Positions 17,601 through 28,878 of a stretch of DNA of 64,000 nt are shown here, in pieces (position 1 is the first letter of the stretch; every line of letters begins with the position of its first letter). Source of the DNA: Helcococcus ovis (GTDB taxonomy: Bacteria > Bacillota > Clostridia > Tissierellales > Peptoniphilaceae). The notes beneath the pieces are model-generated. The model made no database searches. It saw only the letters and a program-made list of their open reading frames with translations, and was not told where the DNA came from. The stretch covers positions 992,001 to 1,056,000 of the forward strand of contig NZ_CP119081.1 in assembly GCF_004524775.2 (NCBI RefSeq), in the 5' to 3' direction. The translations under genes and the position numbers were made by a program.

Positions 17601-20600
17601 TTCCTCCATAAAGGCTTCTTGCTATGGCATTTCTTTGATGAGGTCTTAAATCTATTTTCGTATTCATTCCCTCAAAGGAAAGATTACTTCCGTCATACTC
17701 ACGATTTCGGATAGAGTTAAAACGCTCATTATACAGTTTTACAAGTCTGTTTCTTCTTTCCTGATCGTTAAATATCCAGTTTTTAAATTCTTCTTTTAGA
17801 AGCTCCTGCTTTTGCCCTGCAAGCATGGTTTCTTTTTTATTTAGTACAGAAGTTTTAGAGCCGTCCGGATTTACAATCTGGTCAAATACCTTTGTTTCTT
17901 TCAGGTTTAAGGCATCTTCAATCAGCTTATACGCATTTACCCTTGATGTACCGTAAGTCATTTCAGCAAGGTCATTTCCTCTATCCCTGCTTTTGCCCTC
18001 TACATTCCATTCACTTGTTAGATTTGAAAACTTAACCTTAATATCCCATCTTGCATATCCCGGAGTTTTCAGTGTTTCAAAGATAAACTTTTCAATATCT
18101 TTTATCGGTATCCAAGTTGCACCAAGTCTTACATTGATTTCACTTGCTTCAAGCTCCTTTGGTAAAACTTTGGTAAGCTCTGCCTTTTGGTATTCCAATC
18201 GGTTCATCTCATAGCTAATCAGCTCTTTTTCTTTGCCATCTTCCGCATAGCCAAGATGAGGCAGCTCTCTTTCCGTTTGTCTCAGCTTAGAAAGATAACT
18301 GTCAACAATCGCAATCTTGTCCCTGATATTCCCACTTAAATATTCATCCTTTGTTACATAGCCGTATTTGTAGGAATTACTGCCATTGGCACAGGCAAAA
18401 GGCAAATCTCCATCTTCGGGGTTAAAGGATAGAGGTCTATAAAAGTTTTGTTCTTCCCTAATATTTAAGTAGATTTCCCCTCGAAGCTCCTCAATCAAAG
18501 TCGGTCTGTCTTTTCCTGTAAGACCTTCCATATAGTCAAAGTCCACATATCCTTTTTCAGATACCGATAAGACAAGGGCTTCTAAAGAAGTATCCACATG
18601 ATCTATGACTTTAGCCTTTGTAATAGTTCTTTTGGAGAAAATATCTCCCTTTGCCTTAAAGTTTTCTTCTTCATCAAGGATTTCAATGGAGGAAACAAGC
18701 GGGAAGTTGCTATCCTCTTTTAAAGCTCTTGTATTGCTTAAATTATTTACAAAGCCATGCTTATTAGAAAAACGGTCATAGACTTCATTTAGTTTTTCCT
18801 GTGAAGCCTTGATTTCTTCCTCACTAAAACCTTCTTTCTGCTTGTAAATCACATTTTTTAAGGCAGCATTCAGCTCAAGATAATCCTTGATTTTTTCTTT
18901 GTTTTTATCGGTTACTTCCTTTTTGATAAACAGTGAGTTTTCTCTGTAATAGACTTCATCATCAATTAAGGTATAAGAAAAGTTCTTTACATCATCAGTT
19001 GCAGGGATAGAAGTGATCTCATCATCAAGTAGCTCTACTTCTTCATACTTGGCATCTTTTGAAATTCTTTCTCCTGCAATCTCGATACGCTCCTTTAACG
19101 AAGCCATATTGTTCTCTTGCCCTAAAAAAGCTATCGGTTCACAAGTGAGTGTCTTTCCAAATCTTCCGCTTACCTCACGCATTGTGCCAAGCACTTGTTC
19201 AGGATGATCAACAAAGTATTTGTTATATGAAAGTCCATTTTCATCTTCTGCAAGGTGTATCCAATCTTCATCGCGCTCTAATACGCTATCTCTTTTCTTT
19301 AGGAAGATAATATCCGAAGTTACTTCTGTGCCGGCAACACCCTTAAAGGTATCATTTGGAAGTCTGATTGCTCCTAAAAATTCGGCTCTTGCTGCAAGAT
19401 AGCGTCTTACACTTTCGTCTTTTTTATCCATTGTTCCTGAAGATGTAATAAAGGCGATAACACCGCCGTTTCTTACCTTATCAATGGACTTGGCAAAGAA
19501 ATAATCGTGGATAAGAAAGTTATTACGATTGTATTCCCTGTCATTTACCTTATACTCTCCAAATGGAACATTTCCGATTGCTACATCAAAGAAGTTATTG
19601 GAAAAGGAAGTTTCTTCAAGCCCCTTAACCTGTATATCACTTTCAGGATATAAGAGTTTTCCAATACGCCCGCTTACCGAATCAAGTTCCACACCATAAA
19701 ATTTTGACTTACTCATTTCATCAGGTAGATTACCGATAAAGTTCCCAACACCCATTGACGGTTCAAGGATATTTCCCTGTTTAAATCCCATACCTGAAAG
19801 TGTCTTATATATTCCGTCAATGACTGCTTTCGGTGTGTAAAAACTCGTTAGGGTAGATTCTCTTGCAGCTTCATATTCTGATGGCGATAGATTTTCCTTT
19901 AAGAAGGCTCTTGCCTCTTTCCACTGTCCATCCTTACTTTCATCAAAGACTTCAGATAATCCACCCCAGCCTACATATTTCGCTAAAATTTCCTGAGCTG
20001 TAATATCAAGCTCTCTTTGTCCACTTTCAATGCGACTCAGCATAGAGATGGCTTCAAGGTTATTATTTAACCTTTCACTTGAAGATAACTTGTCCGGGAG
20101 CGTTTCTTCCGTAATCTTGAAGTTATGAACTTCTGTTTTCTTTATTTCACTTTCTTTAGCAATAGTTTCAGGCTTTTTATATGTCAGATTTTCAAATACT
20201 CTCTCAAGATCGCTTTCAAGACGATAAGGAATTACATCGGAGCCTGTTATCATACCGCCAAGATATTCCATATTATCCTTAACTGTTACCGTCTTTAGGT
20301 TATTTCCCATATCATCAAAGCGTGTGATGGTATAGTCTTTATCCTTGTATTTAATTTCATCTCCAACGATAAACGCAGGTCTTTCAGGGCTTACTTGTCT
20401 TAATAAATCTTCATTATCCGTAAAGGCTACAATAGGGATTTGATGGTTTCCACTTCTTACAGGATCAAGCCATAAGTCATATCTTCCTGTGATTTGGTTT
20501 TTAGAAATCTCCCTTACAGTATATTCTTCATGATTAAAATAGACGGTATCGCCCCCTTTAACTGCAAATTCATCTGAAAGCCTTCCCTTTTCTTCGTTAA

Positions 20601-23379
20601 GCTCTACCTCTTCCTTTTCCTTCAGATAATCAAATAGCGTTTCCTGAACAGGTGTTGCAGCTACTCTTTCTTCTACTTCTTCAGATATTTCAAGTTCTTC
20701 TTTATCTTCAAAGCTAAGTTCTCCGTTAAAGACTGATTGAAGCTCCTGTTCATCCATCTGCTTTTTAAGTTCCGTATCTTTAAGTTCTCTAAAGGTCTTT
20801 GGAAAATCCTCTAAAATAAGTCTTTGGGCATTTAACTCCTTTAATTCCTCAAGATTGAAATATCCCCATTCAGGCTCAAATCCTAACACAAGTCCAAAGG
20901 CATCACCGCTTTCCCTATCATATTCCGTCATATACCAAGTCCAGTTAGAACGGAAAGGAATAATATATGCTGCATGAACCTCTTTATCCGCTAAAGCTAC
21001 ATCTTCCTGTGCGTAAAGTTCAGGTACTCTTTCAAGCATTTCATCAGTCATTAAGTTTTCAGGATTATCTTTAGAATAATATTGCGGTGCTTTTGCTTCT
21101 TCTATCTCTGACTTACTTTCTATTTTCTTTTCTTCAAGATAAAGATTTTTAGAAAGCAGCTCGTCAATATGCTTTGCCACACTTGACCAAGTAAGAAAAA
21201 CATCATTACAATTATTCTTCTGTAATTTAAGTCCCTTTGCATCATGCCATTCATCACTTCCCATTGCCCCCGATACTGCATGACTTCTACCACCTATGCC
21301 ATATTCGTCTTTTAAGAAATTAGCTTTTTCCTGCAAGGTATGATTTTCTTTGAAAAACTTTGTAATTCGCTCTTTTCCTCTATCGACGCCACTTCCTCTT
21401 GAAAGACTTTCAAGGACTTCATCTTCTGTAATAAAGGACTTCACTTTGGGAAGTTCTGTCAGATTGGTACTGTATTCCTTTCGTGACAACTCAAGTTCCT
21501 GTAACCTCTGATAAAGGCTGTCTACCTTGTGATAGTGAAACCTTAATACATTTCTGTTTTCTTTGTATCCCTCTAAAAACCTGCTGTATTCTTTGATTGT
21601 TTCTTTCAGATACTCAGGATTTTTTAATGCTTCAGACAATCTTTTCGTTTCTTCCGGAAAGCCTCCTCCGCTTGTTTTTAAGATTTCAAAATATCCCTGT
21701 CCTTGACCTTCTTCGCTTAAATCATGCATTAGATACCATAAGGATTCTGAAATTCTATCTCTTTCATAGTCAGGTGCTTCTAAAAGCTCTACATTTATAG
21801 CAAACTCACCACTATCAAGAAGCTCATTTATCCTACTTGCAGCATCACTCCAGCTTAAAATTTGTGTATCATCTTCTCTTGCCGAAGTCCCATACGCTAA
21901 ATGAATGCCTTTATCCGAATACCAGGAAGATACTTCTCTTTCATCAATGTAAAATCCGTTTCCTCCTCTAAAGGTATCTTTGAGGTATTCTCCTAATTTT
22001 TCTGCCGTTTTTCCTTTGGAAAACTCAGCGATAACAGGAAGTCTACTTCCATCATGATTTCCTCCGTTAATAAGGACAGTATCTATATCCTTCTGAGTTA
22101 ATGGAATGGTAAGCTTCATCTGTCCATACGAATTTTCGGGTAAAGAAAAAGAAGCCTTATCAGCTTCTTTTAACTCTACATTAGTATTATCTTTTAAATT
22201 TCCACTACTTCCTTGATTGTCATTTCCTTCAGAGCTGAAATCATCGCCCCATACTGCGGATTGTTCTCGCCCTCTATCTTCCAAGCTGTCATTAGTTTCG
22301 GCTTCTCTGTTCTCATAAACTCTATCGCTTGTTTCTGAATATCCATCAGGTGTCCTATTAGCTTCTTCTCCTTGTATAGATCCACTAACATCTCGAAGTG
22401 GCTCTGCTCCTCGCTCTGTGAAAGGTAAGTGAGCCTCATCACTGCGTAGATCGGATTCGGATACTCCCTTATGAAGTCCGTCTGTTCCTCCAAGCTGTTT
22501 AGCGTATTCTCCCTGATTTTCTCTATTATCTCGTCCGTACTCTCCATTTCGGAGAACTCGCCCGCTTTCATTTCTTTCCTGATCATCTCGTCGAAGTACA
22601 TTTTCTTCTACCTCCTCTAATTCTTTCTTAATCTTATTATATCCTGCTTCTTTTCCTCTTAAAACTTCTTTTTGAAGCTCCAGTTCTTTGCTTTTCTGAA
22701 TGGTTTCATCAATAATCTTTCCGCTAATATCCGATACGGTTTCGCCTAAGCTCATAAGGGAAATTCTATCAAACTTTGCAAAATTTTCCTTTAGAAGCTC
22801 ATTATCCATAGGATAATCTAACTTAAATCTTGAAGCTACCGCATAACTCACTGAATCCCTAACAAACTTAGTAAAGGATATTCTATCTTCATCAGCTATT
22901 CTAAGCTCATTCATAAGACTGTCTATCTTTTCATCACCATAAAGTCTGCTTAAAGAAAAGATATTTTCTAAAGTGCTTTCACTTTCCTCATAGCCCTCAC
23001 TTGTTATCATTTCCTTTAAGACATCCCTATGAGCTTCCTTATCAAATCTCCAAAGATTTACTTCATTGACATCCCTGTTTCTTGAAACTGTCTGCCTTAT
23101 ATCAAAGATATATGCCACTTTTTTGTATGTGCCATAGTCCTCTAAAATAGGGATACCTTTCTGCCCTCGCATAACGGTACGATTAAATCGTTCCCTCCAA
23201 TAATCGAACTTGGCACAAGCTGTCGCTTCAGGATTTCTATCATAGATACTTAATTGACTTCTAAAGTCATATCTTTGATTGCTTCCGACAACCTTTAAGA
23301 GCTTCAGATATTCTGCTTCACTATGAAGCACATCTTGTTTTACAAGCTCCAAAATGTTATGAAAATCATTTATTCGCAT
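14626..23379 (-). CDS. giant DNA methylase-helicase of the conjugative element (SNF2/DEAD with N6-adenine MTase)
   Basis: 2917 aa. Order of parts: an N-terminal domain with a tryptophan/arginine-rich segment ([20 protein letters not shown], about residue 60), an antirestriction/LtrC-like part; long acidic linker; a methyltransferase with [11 protein letters not shown] (about 1203) and the NVPFGEY variant of the NPPF motif (about 1268); a superfamily 2 helicase with HVVGSGKT (about 1935), VDEAHGFKN (about 2095), [10 protein letters not shown] and [12 protein letters not shown] (about 2423); and at about 2845 a [14 protein letters not shown] calcium-site-like module also present in the protein at 28879-31011. 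Such giants are typical of Tn1549-like elements and may protect or remodel incoming DNA; the actual activity is not known. GGAGG before the start. Confidence 0.85.
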   Translation of the reverse strand: MRINDFHNILELVKQDVLHSEAEYLKLLKVVGSNQRYDFRSQLSIYDRNPEATACAKFDYWRERFNRTVMRGQKGIPILEDYGTYKKVAYIFDIRQTVSRNRDVNEVNLWRFDKEAHRDVLKEMITSEGYEESESTLENIFSLSRLYGDEKIDSLMNELRIADEDRISFTKFVRDSVSYAVASRFKLDYPMDNELLKENFAKFDRISLMSLGETVSDISGKIIDETIQKSKELELQKEVLRGKEAGYNKIKKELEEVEENVLRRDDQERNESGRVLRNGEYGRDNRENQGEYAKQLGGTDGLHKGVSESDLRSDEAHLPFTERGAEPLRDVSGSIQGEEANRTPDGYSETSDRVYENREAETNDSLEDRGREQSAVWGDDFSSEGNDNQGSSGNLKDNTNVELKEADKASFSLPENSYGQMKLTIPLTQKDIDTVLINGGNHDGSRLPVIAEFSKGKTAEKLGEYLKDTFRGGNGFYIDEREVSSWYSDKGIHLAYGTSAREDDTQILSWSDAASRINELLDSGEFAINVELLEAPDYERDRISESLWYLMHDLSEEGQGQGYFEILKTSGGGFPEETKRLSEALKNPEYLKETIKEYSRFLEGYKENRNVLRFHYHKVDSLYQRLQELELSRKEYSTNLTELPKVKSFITEDEVLESLSRGSGVDRGKERITKFFKENHTLQEKANFLKDEYGIGGRSHAVSGAMGSDEWHDAKGLKLQKNNCNDVFLTWSSVAKHIDELLSKNLYLEEKKIESKSEIEEAKAPQYYSKDNPENLMTDEMLERVPELYAQEDVALADKEVHAAYIIPFRSNWTWYMTEYDRESGDAFGLVLGFEPEWGYFNLEELKELNAQRLILEDFPKTFRELKDTELKKQMDEQELQSVFNGELSFEDKEELEISEEVEERVAATPVQETLFDYLKEKEEVELNEEKGRLSDEFAVKGGDTVYFNHEEYTVREISKNQITGRYDLWLDPVRSGNHQIPIVAFTDNEDLLRQVSPERPAFIVGDEIKYKDKDYTITRFDDMGNNLKTVTVKDNMEYLGGMITGSDVIPYRLESDLERVFENLTYKKPETIAKESEIKKTEVHNFKITEETLPDKLSSSERLNNNLEAISMLSRIESGQRELDITAQEILAKYVGWGGLSEVFDESKDGQWKEARAFLKENLSPSEYEAARESTLTSFYTPKAVIDGIYKTLSGMGFKQGNILEPSMGVGNFIGNLPDEMSKSKFYGVELDSVSGRIGKLLYPESDIQVKGLEETSFSNNFFDVAIGNVPFGEYKVNDREYNRNNFLIHDYFFAKSIDKVRNGGVIAFITSSGTMDKKDESVRRYLAARAEFLGAIRLPNDTFKGVAGTEVTSDIIFLKKRDSVLERDEDWIHLAEDENGLSYNKYFVDHPEQVLGTMREVSGRFGKTLTCEPIAFLGQENNMASLKERIEIAGERISKDAKYEEVELLDDEITSIPATDDVKNFSYTLIDDEVYYRENSLFIKKEVTDKNKEKIKDYLELNAALKNVIYKQKEGFSEEEIKASQEKLNEVYDRFSNKHGFVNNLSNTRALKEDSNFPLVSSIEILDEEENFKAKGDIFSKRTITKAKVIDHVDTSLEALVLSVSEKGYVDFDYMEGLTGKDRPTLIEELRGEIYLNIREEQNFYRPLSFNPEDGDLPFACANGSNSYKYGYVTKDEYLSGNIRDKIAIVDSYLSKLRQTERELPHLGYAEDGKEKELISYEMNRLEYQKAELTKVLPKELEASEINVRLGATWIPIKDIEKFIFETLKTPGYARWDIKVKFSNLTSEWNVEGKSRDRGNDLAEMTYGTSRVNAYKLIEDALNLKETKVFDQIVNPDGSKTSVLNKKETMLAGQKQELLKEEFKNWIFNDQERRNRLVKLYNERFNSIRNREYDGSNLSFEGMNTKIDLRPHQRNAIARSLYGGNTLLAHVVGSGKTFEMVASAMESKRLGMCSKSLFVVPNHLTGQIGREFMQLYPSANIMVADKKDFEPKNRKRFIGKIATGEYDAVVIGHTQFEKIPMSKEYQEKHIQDQIDEIINYVEEYKHDRNQNFTVKQLEKTKKKLETRLEKLNDDFKKDDVITFEELGVDKLFVDEAHGFKNLYLYTKMRNVAGIGQSEAFKSSDMFMKCRYMDEMTGGKGVVFATGTPVSNSMTELYTMQRYLQYESLKKNNLEHFDSWASTFGETQSSFELSPEGTGYRVKTRFSKFYNLPELMSMFKEVADIQTADMLNLPTPEAHYEVIKTLPSEEQKEILKSLSERADDVRNRVVEPDEDNMLKITNDGKKLALDQRLINPLLPDNPDSKVNVCVKNVFAIWDKTKENKSTQLLFSDMSTPKGDGEFNIYDDIREKLVAMGIPKEEIAFIHEANSDKQKDELFAKVRKGDVRILLGSTQKMGAGTNVQNKLIALHDLDVPWRPADLEQRAGRIVRQGNENKEVNIYRYVTENTFDAYLWQTIENKQKFISQIMTSKTPVRVAEDVDESSLNYAEIKALATGDPKIKEKMDLDNEVTKLKMLEANYKSNRYRLEDKVAKNYPEEIARTEKLIEAVKKDISEVEPKAEGEEKFTSITLFGEKITDKKLAGEKLLEAISKVKINESKVVGKYRNMDLEVSYNFFTNSHNFSLNGAAKHSGELGTSADGNITRLDNALEKMPEKLKRLEEKLISTKEQLENAKEELQKPFEKADELKDKVLRLAELNKLLDMGEVEEKRNDNPLVEDVKRAIIDFCNREYEENHSYDEFDALYPDLKHIGIAYTDTPDERHGIQFELDLENYTATQYVNDVVVSHYDYVKENGSVEKALDVIKFEMENGEFNTFVSVDEEELKQAMGLEIDDEGNFYDPLSKDLDNDGIADRYDNDFKDSDYFESTYDVEDNLHTKEEATQKTGDKPSILGQIRAYQEESKTEEKQTAKEQEYVR

Positions 23380-23402
23380 TTTTACCTCCTTCTTTTTTAC
23401 AA

Positions 23403-23445
23403 ATAAAAAAGGCGGTTAGATTTTACTCTAATCACCTTTTGATTC
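23403..23445 (-). terminator. terminator-like hairpin in the methylase-helicase leader
   Basis: Minus strand AAAGGTGATTAGA, loop, TCTAACCGCCTTTTTT; the stem has two imperfect pairs. It lies between the AlbA_2 gene and the ribosome site (AAAAAAGAAGGAGG) of the giant gene, and the T-run can also pair with those A residues. Confidence 0.55.
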
Positions 23446-23552
23446 TGTGTATTGCAACTTACTGCAACTTAATTTTTCTGCTACAAAACCTTATTGCATG
23501 GTACTTTTAAAAATCAATTACCTACTAAAAATCATGGTTCTGCAACTTACTT

Positions 23553-25043
23553 TTACTCGTTAAGTTCCCAATGACCATTATTTCCACTACCTACATATTG
23601 CAAATTATCTATTTCCTTCAAAGTTCTTTGTATCGTCTTTACACTTACCCCTGCACCTTCTGCAATAGCCTGTCTTGTAATTTTATTATTTAATCTTACT
23701 TGTGCTTTTATAAATTCAATCAGTTCATCTCTGCCCTGAGGGACACTGTGAGGGACATCGTGAGGGACACTGTGAGGGACATCGTGAGGGACACTGTGAG
23801 GGACATCGTGAGGGACACTGTGAGGGACATTCCCTCCACCCACCTTTTGCGTCGCTATCTTCTTTAGAGGAATAATCGTCCTGAATATATCTCCTTCCTC
23901 AAATAGCGGATTTTGTCCTGAATAAAGCTGTGTGTACTTGTAGGTATTTCTCATTCCTGAGCCTAATTCATCAGCAAGACCTATTTCTCTAAATACCTTT
24001 GATATAGCAGGGTTTTTAGGGAATGGCTCAAATTTCTGCAAGTCTAATGCTCCCATACCATGAGCCAAGTTGCTGTTTTCAACAGTAATTTTCTCATCAT
24101 CAATAATCATCTTTGCAGGATACCCACTTGAATAATCCCTATGAGCCAATGTATTGGAAACTATCTCTCTAAGTATCCTATCTCTTGCATTGACATTGAC
24201 AATTCCGTCCAATACAAATAAATCATTCAAATGCTTTTGCCCAAACTCAATAAGCCTGTCATAACTATCAATCAGATTTGTTATGACAACATCTCTATCA
24301 TCATATCTATCCTTGTTTTCAACTCTGAATATAGCATCAGTTTTATGCTGTGGAAGAACGGACATAATAGAGTTGTCTTTTCCAAATAACAGAATAGCTG
24401 CTAATGTAATTCCCTCACGCTTTGTTTCCGGATCGGTCAGTATCAAATTGGCACTTCTAAGAAGTTCTTCATTGCTCATATTCTCCCAAACATGATTTTT
24501 ATTTCGGGAAACAGCCATTTTCTTAGCTTTGTCAATGACAGAAGCATCAAGAAAATCAATATCAAGATTCGGATATACTTTATTAACAAAATAGCTTCCT
24601 TGCTTTCTTGCGTATAGCTTATATACAAGTTCGGAATGGTCTGTTATATTGATGTCTCCCTCATAAGACCTATCCCAAATTCTTCCATTATGCCTGCACA
24701 CCTGATAGCCTTCTGGAACTCTGATGTAAATTACTTTTTTCTCGTCTATATCAAAGACTTCAGGAAGCAAATAAAGTGGCGGATACATCTTTTGCGGATT
24801 ATTGATCGCCGTAGTAAATTCCTTAATCACTTTATCAACTTTCTCTTTACTAACACCAACAATCTCTCTTTTATCATTTACACCAAGTAAAATATGTCCA
24901 CCATTTCTATTATTGAAAGAGCATACTGTATCAAAGATATCTTTGGTTAAAGCATTTTTGGATTCTTTAAACTCGACATCTATCTTCTCTCCATTTTGAA
25001 TTAACTTCTTTATTTCATCTATCATCATCTGCTTTTTCACCAC
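23553..25043 (-). CDS. AlbA_2 (Schlafen-type) ATP-binding regulator with VPH repeat tail
   Basis: 496 aa. N-terminal AlbA_2 domain (KIDVEFKESKNALTKDIFDT, then NRNGGHILLGVNDKREIVG), a central RecG-like/ATPase C-terminal module (LREIVSNTLAHRDYSSGYPA and GLADELGSGMRNTYKY), a low-complexity tail of alternating VPHS and VPHD units, and a final winged-helix part (ITRQAIAEGAGVSVKTIQRTL). Proteins of this build are usually annotated as putative transcriptional regulators or RecG-related. It starts 2 bp after an AbrB gene ends, so the pair is one unit. Confidence 0.8.
   Translation of the reverse strand: MVKKQMMIDEIKKLIQNGEKIDVEFKESKNALTKDIFDTVCSFNNRNGGHILLGVNDKREIVGVSKEKVDKVIKEFTTAINNPQKMYPPLYLLPEVFDIDEKKVIYIRVPEGYQVCRHNGRIWDRSYEGDINITDHSELVYKLYARKQGSYFVNKVYPNLDIDFLDASVIDKAKKMAVSRNKNHVWENMSNEELLRSANLILTDPETKREGITLAAILLFGKDNSIMSVLPQHKTDAIFRVENKDRYDDRDVVITNLIDSYDRLIEFGQKHLNDLFVLDGIVNVNARDRILREIVSNTLAHRDYSSGYPAKMIIDDEKITVENSNLAHGMGALDLQKFEPFPKNPAISKVFREIGLADELGSGMRNTYKYTQLYSGQNPLFEEGDIFRTIIPLKKIATQKVGGGNVPHSVPHDVPHSVPHDVPHSVPHDVPHSVPQGRDELIEFIKAQVRLNNKITRQAIAEGAGVSVKTIQRTLKEIDNLQYVGSGNNGHWELNE
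23737..23832 (-). repeat. in-frame 24-bp tandem repeat (VPHS-VPHD)
   Basis: About eight alternating 12-bp units, AGGGACACTGTG and AGGGACATCGTG on the plus strand, each coding VPHS or VPHD. Units are nearly identical at the DNA level, so copy number can change without frameshift. Confidence 0.85.
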
Positions 25044-25045
25044 CT

Positions 25046-25225
25046 TTATTTCCCAATGTTTTCTTCAATAAAAACTTTGGAATTTTGAATTTCAACTCTA
25101 TCTTTATTGACTACAAAAGTAACATAATCTCCATTTTCTAAATTCAAAAGTTCTCTAATCCTCTTTGGAATAGTAACCTGTCCTTTTGACATAACTTTAG
25201 CAGTATCCATAAATATATCTTTCAT
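25046..25225 (-). CDS. AbrB/SpoVT-family small DNA-binding protein
   Basis: 59 aa, start ATG at 25225. Contains the classical AbrB core AKVMSKGQVTIPKRIRELLN followed by GDYVTFVVNKDRVEI. These swapped-hairpin dimers act as transition-state regulators or antitoxins. Stop is 2 bp before the AlbA_2 start, so the two are co-expressed. Confidence 0.85.
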   Translation of the reverse strand: MKDIFMDTAKVMSKGQVTIPKRIRELLNLENGDYVTFVVNKDRVEIQNSKVFIEENIGK

Positions 25226-25308
25226 GACTAATTCCTTTCGCCCTACTTTTCCTACAAAAGATTATAGCACTTTTAAGATATTTTTTCTACTCTGAGATTA
25301 GTCCCGAC

Positions 25309-27015
25309 TTACTTGCTATATGTCAGAACAGCTTCTTTTATCTCATTTTCAATCGCTTCTAAAAAATCCTCTTTTGAAGATTTCCCCTGAGCAATATCTG
25401 ATAGCTCCATTTCCCACTTTGCAGTAGTTTCTGCCGACTTAAAATTATCAGCTACAATCGTTACAAGGCTAATTCCTTTATGTGTAGCTATAAGATTCTT
25501 CTTATCCCTTTCTATAAATCCCTTAAAAATTAGATTTTCTATAATTCCTGCCCTTGTTGCAGGTGTTCCAAGTCCTTTTCTTTCCACTTCTACACCTTTT
25601 TCTAAGGCTTCATTTCCTGCAATCTCCATAGACTTTAAGAGCATATCTTCAGTAAAGTGTTTCGGAGGTTGGGTGAATTTTTCTTTTATCTCTTTATTTT
25701 CAATGCTTAAGACATCGCCAACGCTTACATCAGGAAGCTCCATATCCTCATCTTTTTTCGCCTTATATTCTTTCAAATACTTAGTAAAGCCCTCCTCCTT
25801 AATAACCTTGCCGGTACTCGTAAATTCAAAGCCGTCAAATTCCGCTACAATCTTCGTTGTGCTTTCAACTAATGGATAACCTACGCTTGCGTGAAATTTA
25901 TCAGATATAAGCAAATAAACTTTTGCTTCGCTTAGAGGAAGCTTAGAAACATCTTCCTTTAATGAACTGATTGTCGGAATAATCGCATGATGATCTGTAA
26001 CCTTTTTAGAGTTAAATACCGTCTTTATACGCTCTGTATCAAAGTCATTCTTGCCCAAAATATTATTGACCGTACTTACAATCATATCCTCTGTTAAACA
26101 CCTGCTGTCTGTTCTTGGATATGTAATGAGCTTCTTTTCATACAGGCTTTGAGCGTAATCAAGTGTCTGCTTGGCTGAGTAACCAAAATATTTATTGCAC
26201 TCTCTTTGAAGCGTTGTCAAATCAAGCGGCAAGTCAGGCTTTGTAATTTTCTCTTTTTGAATAATATCAGTAATTTCAATCTTATCGCCTACTAAATTTA
26301 AAAGTTGCTCTGCTGCTATTTCATCATCAATTCTATCAGTCGAAAGTCTAAAGCCATCCATAGATAGCTCCACTGTATAGTATTTTTCTTTTTTAAAGTT
26401 TGCTATTTCATCATCTCTTTTTACGATCATGGCAAGGGTAGGCGTCTGAACTCTGCCAACACTGTAATTTTGCTTATACAGGCAAGAATAGAGCCTGCTG
26501 ATATTCATACCGACAAGCCAGTCTGCTACTGCTCTTGCCTGTGCTGATTCAAAGAGATTATCATAGTCCTTTCCGTCTTTCAGATTATTAAAGCCTTCTT
26601 TAATGGCACTATCTTCCATAGATGAAATCCAAAGGCGTTTCATCTTCTTTTTGCAATTTGTCTGATTATATACCAATCTAAAAATTGCTTCTCCCTCACG
26701 CCCTGCATCACAGGCATTGATAACCATATCAACCTCTTTATCATTCATAAGCTTTTTAAGGATGTTAAACTGCTTCTTAGTAGACTTTGCCACCTCATAC
26801 TTGTATTCGCTTGGAATAATCGGTAAATCAGCCATATTCCACTTGGCATACTTTTCATCGTAAGCGTCCGGATTTGCCATCTGAATTAAATGACCAACAC
26901 ACCAAGAAACCCTATATCCATTTCCTTCATAATATCCGTCCTTTTTTTTATTTGCTCCAATAACCTTTGCAATAGAAATTGCAACACTTGGCTTTTCTGC
27001 AATAACTAACTTCAT
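25309..27015 (-). CDS. topB: DNA topoisomerase III (TopB-like)
   Basis: 568 aa type IA topoisomerase. Toprim domain at the N-terminus (KLVIAEKPSVA, and metal site INACDAGREGEAIFR at about 105), gate residues including SVGRVQTPTLAMIV, and the catalytic-tyrosine region YPRTDSRCL at about residue 300. It lacks the long zinc-finger tail of housekeeping TopA. Element-encoded TopB relaxes or decatenates DNA during transfer. A hairpin (GGGCG/CGCCC) sits in its leader at 27045-27070. Part of the conjugation block. Confidence 0.92.
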   Translation of the reverse strand: MKLVIAEKPSVAISIAKVIGANKKKDGYYEGNGYRVSWCVGHLIQMANPDAYDEKYAKWNMADLPIIPSEYKYEVAKSTKKQFNILKKLMNDKEVDMVINACDAGREGEAIFRLVYNQTNCKKKMKRLWISSMEDSAIKEGFNNLKDGKDYDNLFESAQARAVADWLVGMNISRLYSCLYKQNYSVGRVQTPTLAMIVKRDDEIANFKKEKYYTVELSMDGFRLSTDRIDDEIAAEQLLNLVGDKIEITDIIQKEKITKPDLPLDLTTLQRECNKYFGYSAKQTLDYAQSLYEKKLITYPRTDSRCLTEDMIVSTVNNILGKNDFDTERIKTVFNSKKVTDHHAIIPTISSLKEDVSKLPLSEAKVYLLISDKFHASVGYPLVESTTKIVAEFDGFEFTSTGKVIKEEGFTKYLKEYKAKKDEDMELPDVSVGDVLSIENKEIKEKFTQPPKHFTEDMLLKSMEIAGNEALEKGVEVERKGLGTPATRAGIIENLIFKGFIERDKKNLIATHKGISLVTIVADNFKSAETTAKWEMELSDIAQGKSSKEDFLEAIENEIKEAVLTYSK

Positions 27016-27110
27016 CTGTGATTTCCTCCTGTTTTCAATATAATAGGGCGAAAGATTTTATTCTCCCGCCCTGCATTTGCACCAAATACTGTATTATTTT
27101 TGATGCAGCA

Positions 27111-28652
27111 TTACTGCTCATCTTCCGCTTCATCTGCATCATTTATTTCTTCTTCACTTTCCGCCTCAGAAAAGAAATCATCATCTTCCTCCTCTAATGC
27201 TTCAAGCTCCTTATCTTCTTTCTTTTTTACAATCTTAAAGTAGTAACCTGCTCCTAATGCTCCACCTACAACAAGAAGCAAGATAATATAGGTTCCTAAA
27301 TTACTCTTTTCTTCCTTTTTCTCAGGCTTTACTTCTTCCTTAACAGGTTCTTCTTTTACTACTTCCTGCTTTGGTGCTTCTTTTTTCTCCACCATGTTAA
27401 GTAGGTCATCTTCAGATACTTCTGTTAAAAGCATTACATTCTCACTATCCTCATCGTGGTTGATGATGAGATGAAAAGTCTTACCATTTTTAGTCTGAAA
27501 GGTAATAAACTGCCTTGCATCTGCTGAATACATATTCGTTTCTTTGTTATCGCTGCTATCTCCATGATGGATCGGGTAGTCCTTATTTGCATTATCTTTA
27601 TTCTCCGTAACGGAAGCTCTTGCCTTTGACGGAGCGGAAGCTACTCCCTTATTGGTATTTACACTCTTACTTGTACCGTCCATAGATGAATCCTGACTGC
27701 TGTTATTAGCAGGAGCTTTTGCTGTCAATTTATTTGGATAGCGAACTTCCTTTTCTTTCTCCTTTGCTTCTGTTTTACCTGTATCTTTTGTGGTATTGCT
27801 TGAACTTACTGTATCAGATGAGCCTTTACCGGAACTCTGTGGTGTTTGAGGAGAAATGCCCGAACTTGTTTTAATTCCGGAAATAGGACTAATCGGTGTA
27901 ACTGATTGTGATGTTACAGGAGCTTTATTTGTTTCTATAGCCTTTTTCTCAAGCTCTTTCACCTTTCCCGTCAGCTTATCTATTTCCTTTTTCATATCTT
28001 CTGATAAGTCCTTATTTCCCTTATCTTTCTTCATTTTTTCTTTCAAACTTTCAATCTCATCCTCAAGGTCTTTGATTTTTTCTTTCTGCTTATCGCTTAG
28101 TTTGTCTTTATCCTTGATTTCGCCATTTAACTTATCAAGTTTTTCCTGAAGTTCCTTAGCCTCTTTTTCCATTTTGGAAATATCGTCTTTAGAAAGCTCT
28201 GTCTGTGTTTTCTTGTCCTCTGTCTTTTTATATTCCGTCTGCGTACTTGTGTCCTGCTTTGGTTTTTCTTCTTCCGTTTGAGTTTGTTTATCCTTAAGCT
28301 CAGTCTTTGCTACCTTACGGATAATCTCATCATTTCCATCTCCCTTTACTTCATAAAATAGAAATTCATCAATAAATTTCATATCATCAGGGAGCATTGG
28401 AAGATCGCCACTATCGAGAAGCTGTCCTCTCTCTGCCTTTATCTGTTCCTCCTTGTAGAGCTTTTCATCTTCAAAGATATACTTTACATTTACTTCAACT
28501 TCCGTTTGGACAGCTTCGTTTTTTGTAGGAGCTTCTGTCTTTTGCTCCTTGGCATAAACAACCGTCCAAAGACCTAAAATGCAGCTAATACTTACAATTA
28601 CTGCAAGTGCTGCTGTCCCAAATTTATTATTCTTTTTCAAACTGGTTTTCAT
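27111..28652 (-). CDS. CD1107-like mobile element surface protein (DUF4366)
   Basis: 513 aa. N-terminal signal-type segment (residues 10-35), low-complexity and coiled-coil region (about 130-230, rich in K, E, L), serine/threonine-rich stretch, then the DUF4366-type domain (SADARQFITFQTKNGKTFHL) and a C-terminal membrane helix (YIILLLVVGGALGAGYYF) with an acidic tail. It is thus a membrane-anchored extracellular protein. In CTn-type elements this gene always stands beside the NlpC/P60 and VirB4 genes and may be part of the mating-pair apparatus; the exact role is unknown. Confidence 0.8.
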   Translation of the reverse strand: MKTSLKKNNKFGTAALAVIVSISCILGLWTVVYAKEQKTEAPTKNEAVQTEVEVNVKYIFEDEKLYKEEQIKAERGQLLDSGDLPMLPDDMKFIDEFLFYEVKGDGNDEIIRKVAKTELKDKQTQTEEEKPKQDTSTQTEYKKTEDKKTQTELSKDDISKMEKEAKELQEKLDKLNGEIKDKDKLSDKQKEKIKDLEDEIESLKEKMKKDKGNKDLSEDMKKEIDKLTGKVKELEKKAIETNKAPVTSQSVTPISPISGIKTSSGISPQTPQSSGKGSSDTVSSSNTTKDTGKTEAKEKEKEVRYPNKLTAKAPANNSSQDSSMDGTSKSVNTNKGVASAPSKARASVTENKDNANKDYPIHHGDSSDNKETNMYSADARQFITFQTKNGKTFHLIINHDEDSENVMLLTEVSEDDLLNMVEKKEAPKQEVVKEEPVKEEVKPEKKEEKSNLGTYIILLLVVGGALGAGYYFKIVKKKEDKELEALEEEDDDFFSEAESEEEINDADEAEDEQ

Positions 28653-28866
28653 TTGTCCTCTCCTTTTTCAGTTCTGCTTTTTGTTTATTTACCTTTGCCA
28701 TCAAATCACTGATTGTGATGTTATTCTTTCTGCAAATTGCTATGATTTCCTCATTTTCAAGTTCTTCCTCACGAATGAATAAAGACTCCAATTCTTCATC
28801 AATCAGAGCCTTTTTATCCTTTAACTTTTTTATTCTGTTTTTAACTGCTGTAAGTTCTTTTTTCAA
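28627..28866 (-). CDS. DUF4315-family small coiled-coil protein
   Basis: 79 aa, lysine/glutamate-rich; two helices likely to form a coiled coil (residues 1-45) followed by NNITISDLMAKVNKQKAEL, the conserved part of DUF4315. It overlaps the start of the next gene by 26 bp and follows the NlpC/P60 gene by 12 bp, which supports translation as part of the conjugation block. Function unknown. Confidence 0.8.
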   Translation of the reverse strand: MKKELTAVKNRIKKLKDKKALIDEELESLFIREEELENEEIIAICRKNNITISDLMAKVNKQKAELKKERTNENQFEKE

Positions 28867-28878
28867 ATCGTCTCCTCC

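Noticed and set aside
22194-22601. 135-codon frame within the giant methylase-helicase gene, another frame of the same strand
   Set aside because: Covered by a long, motif-rich gene; no own start signal or family resemblance seen.
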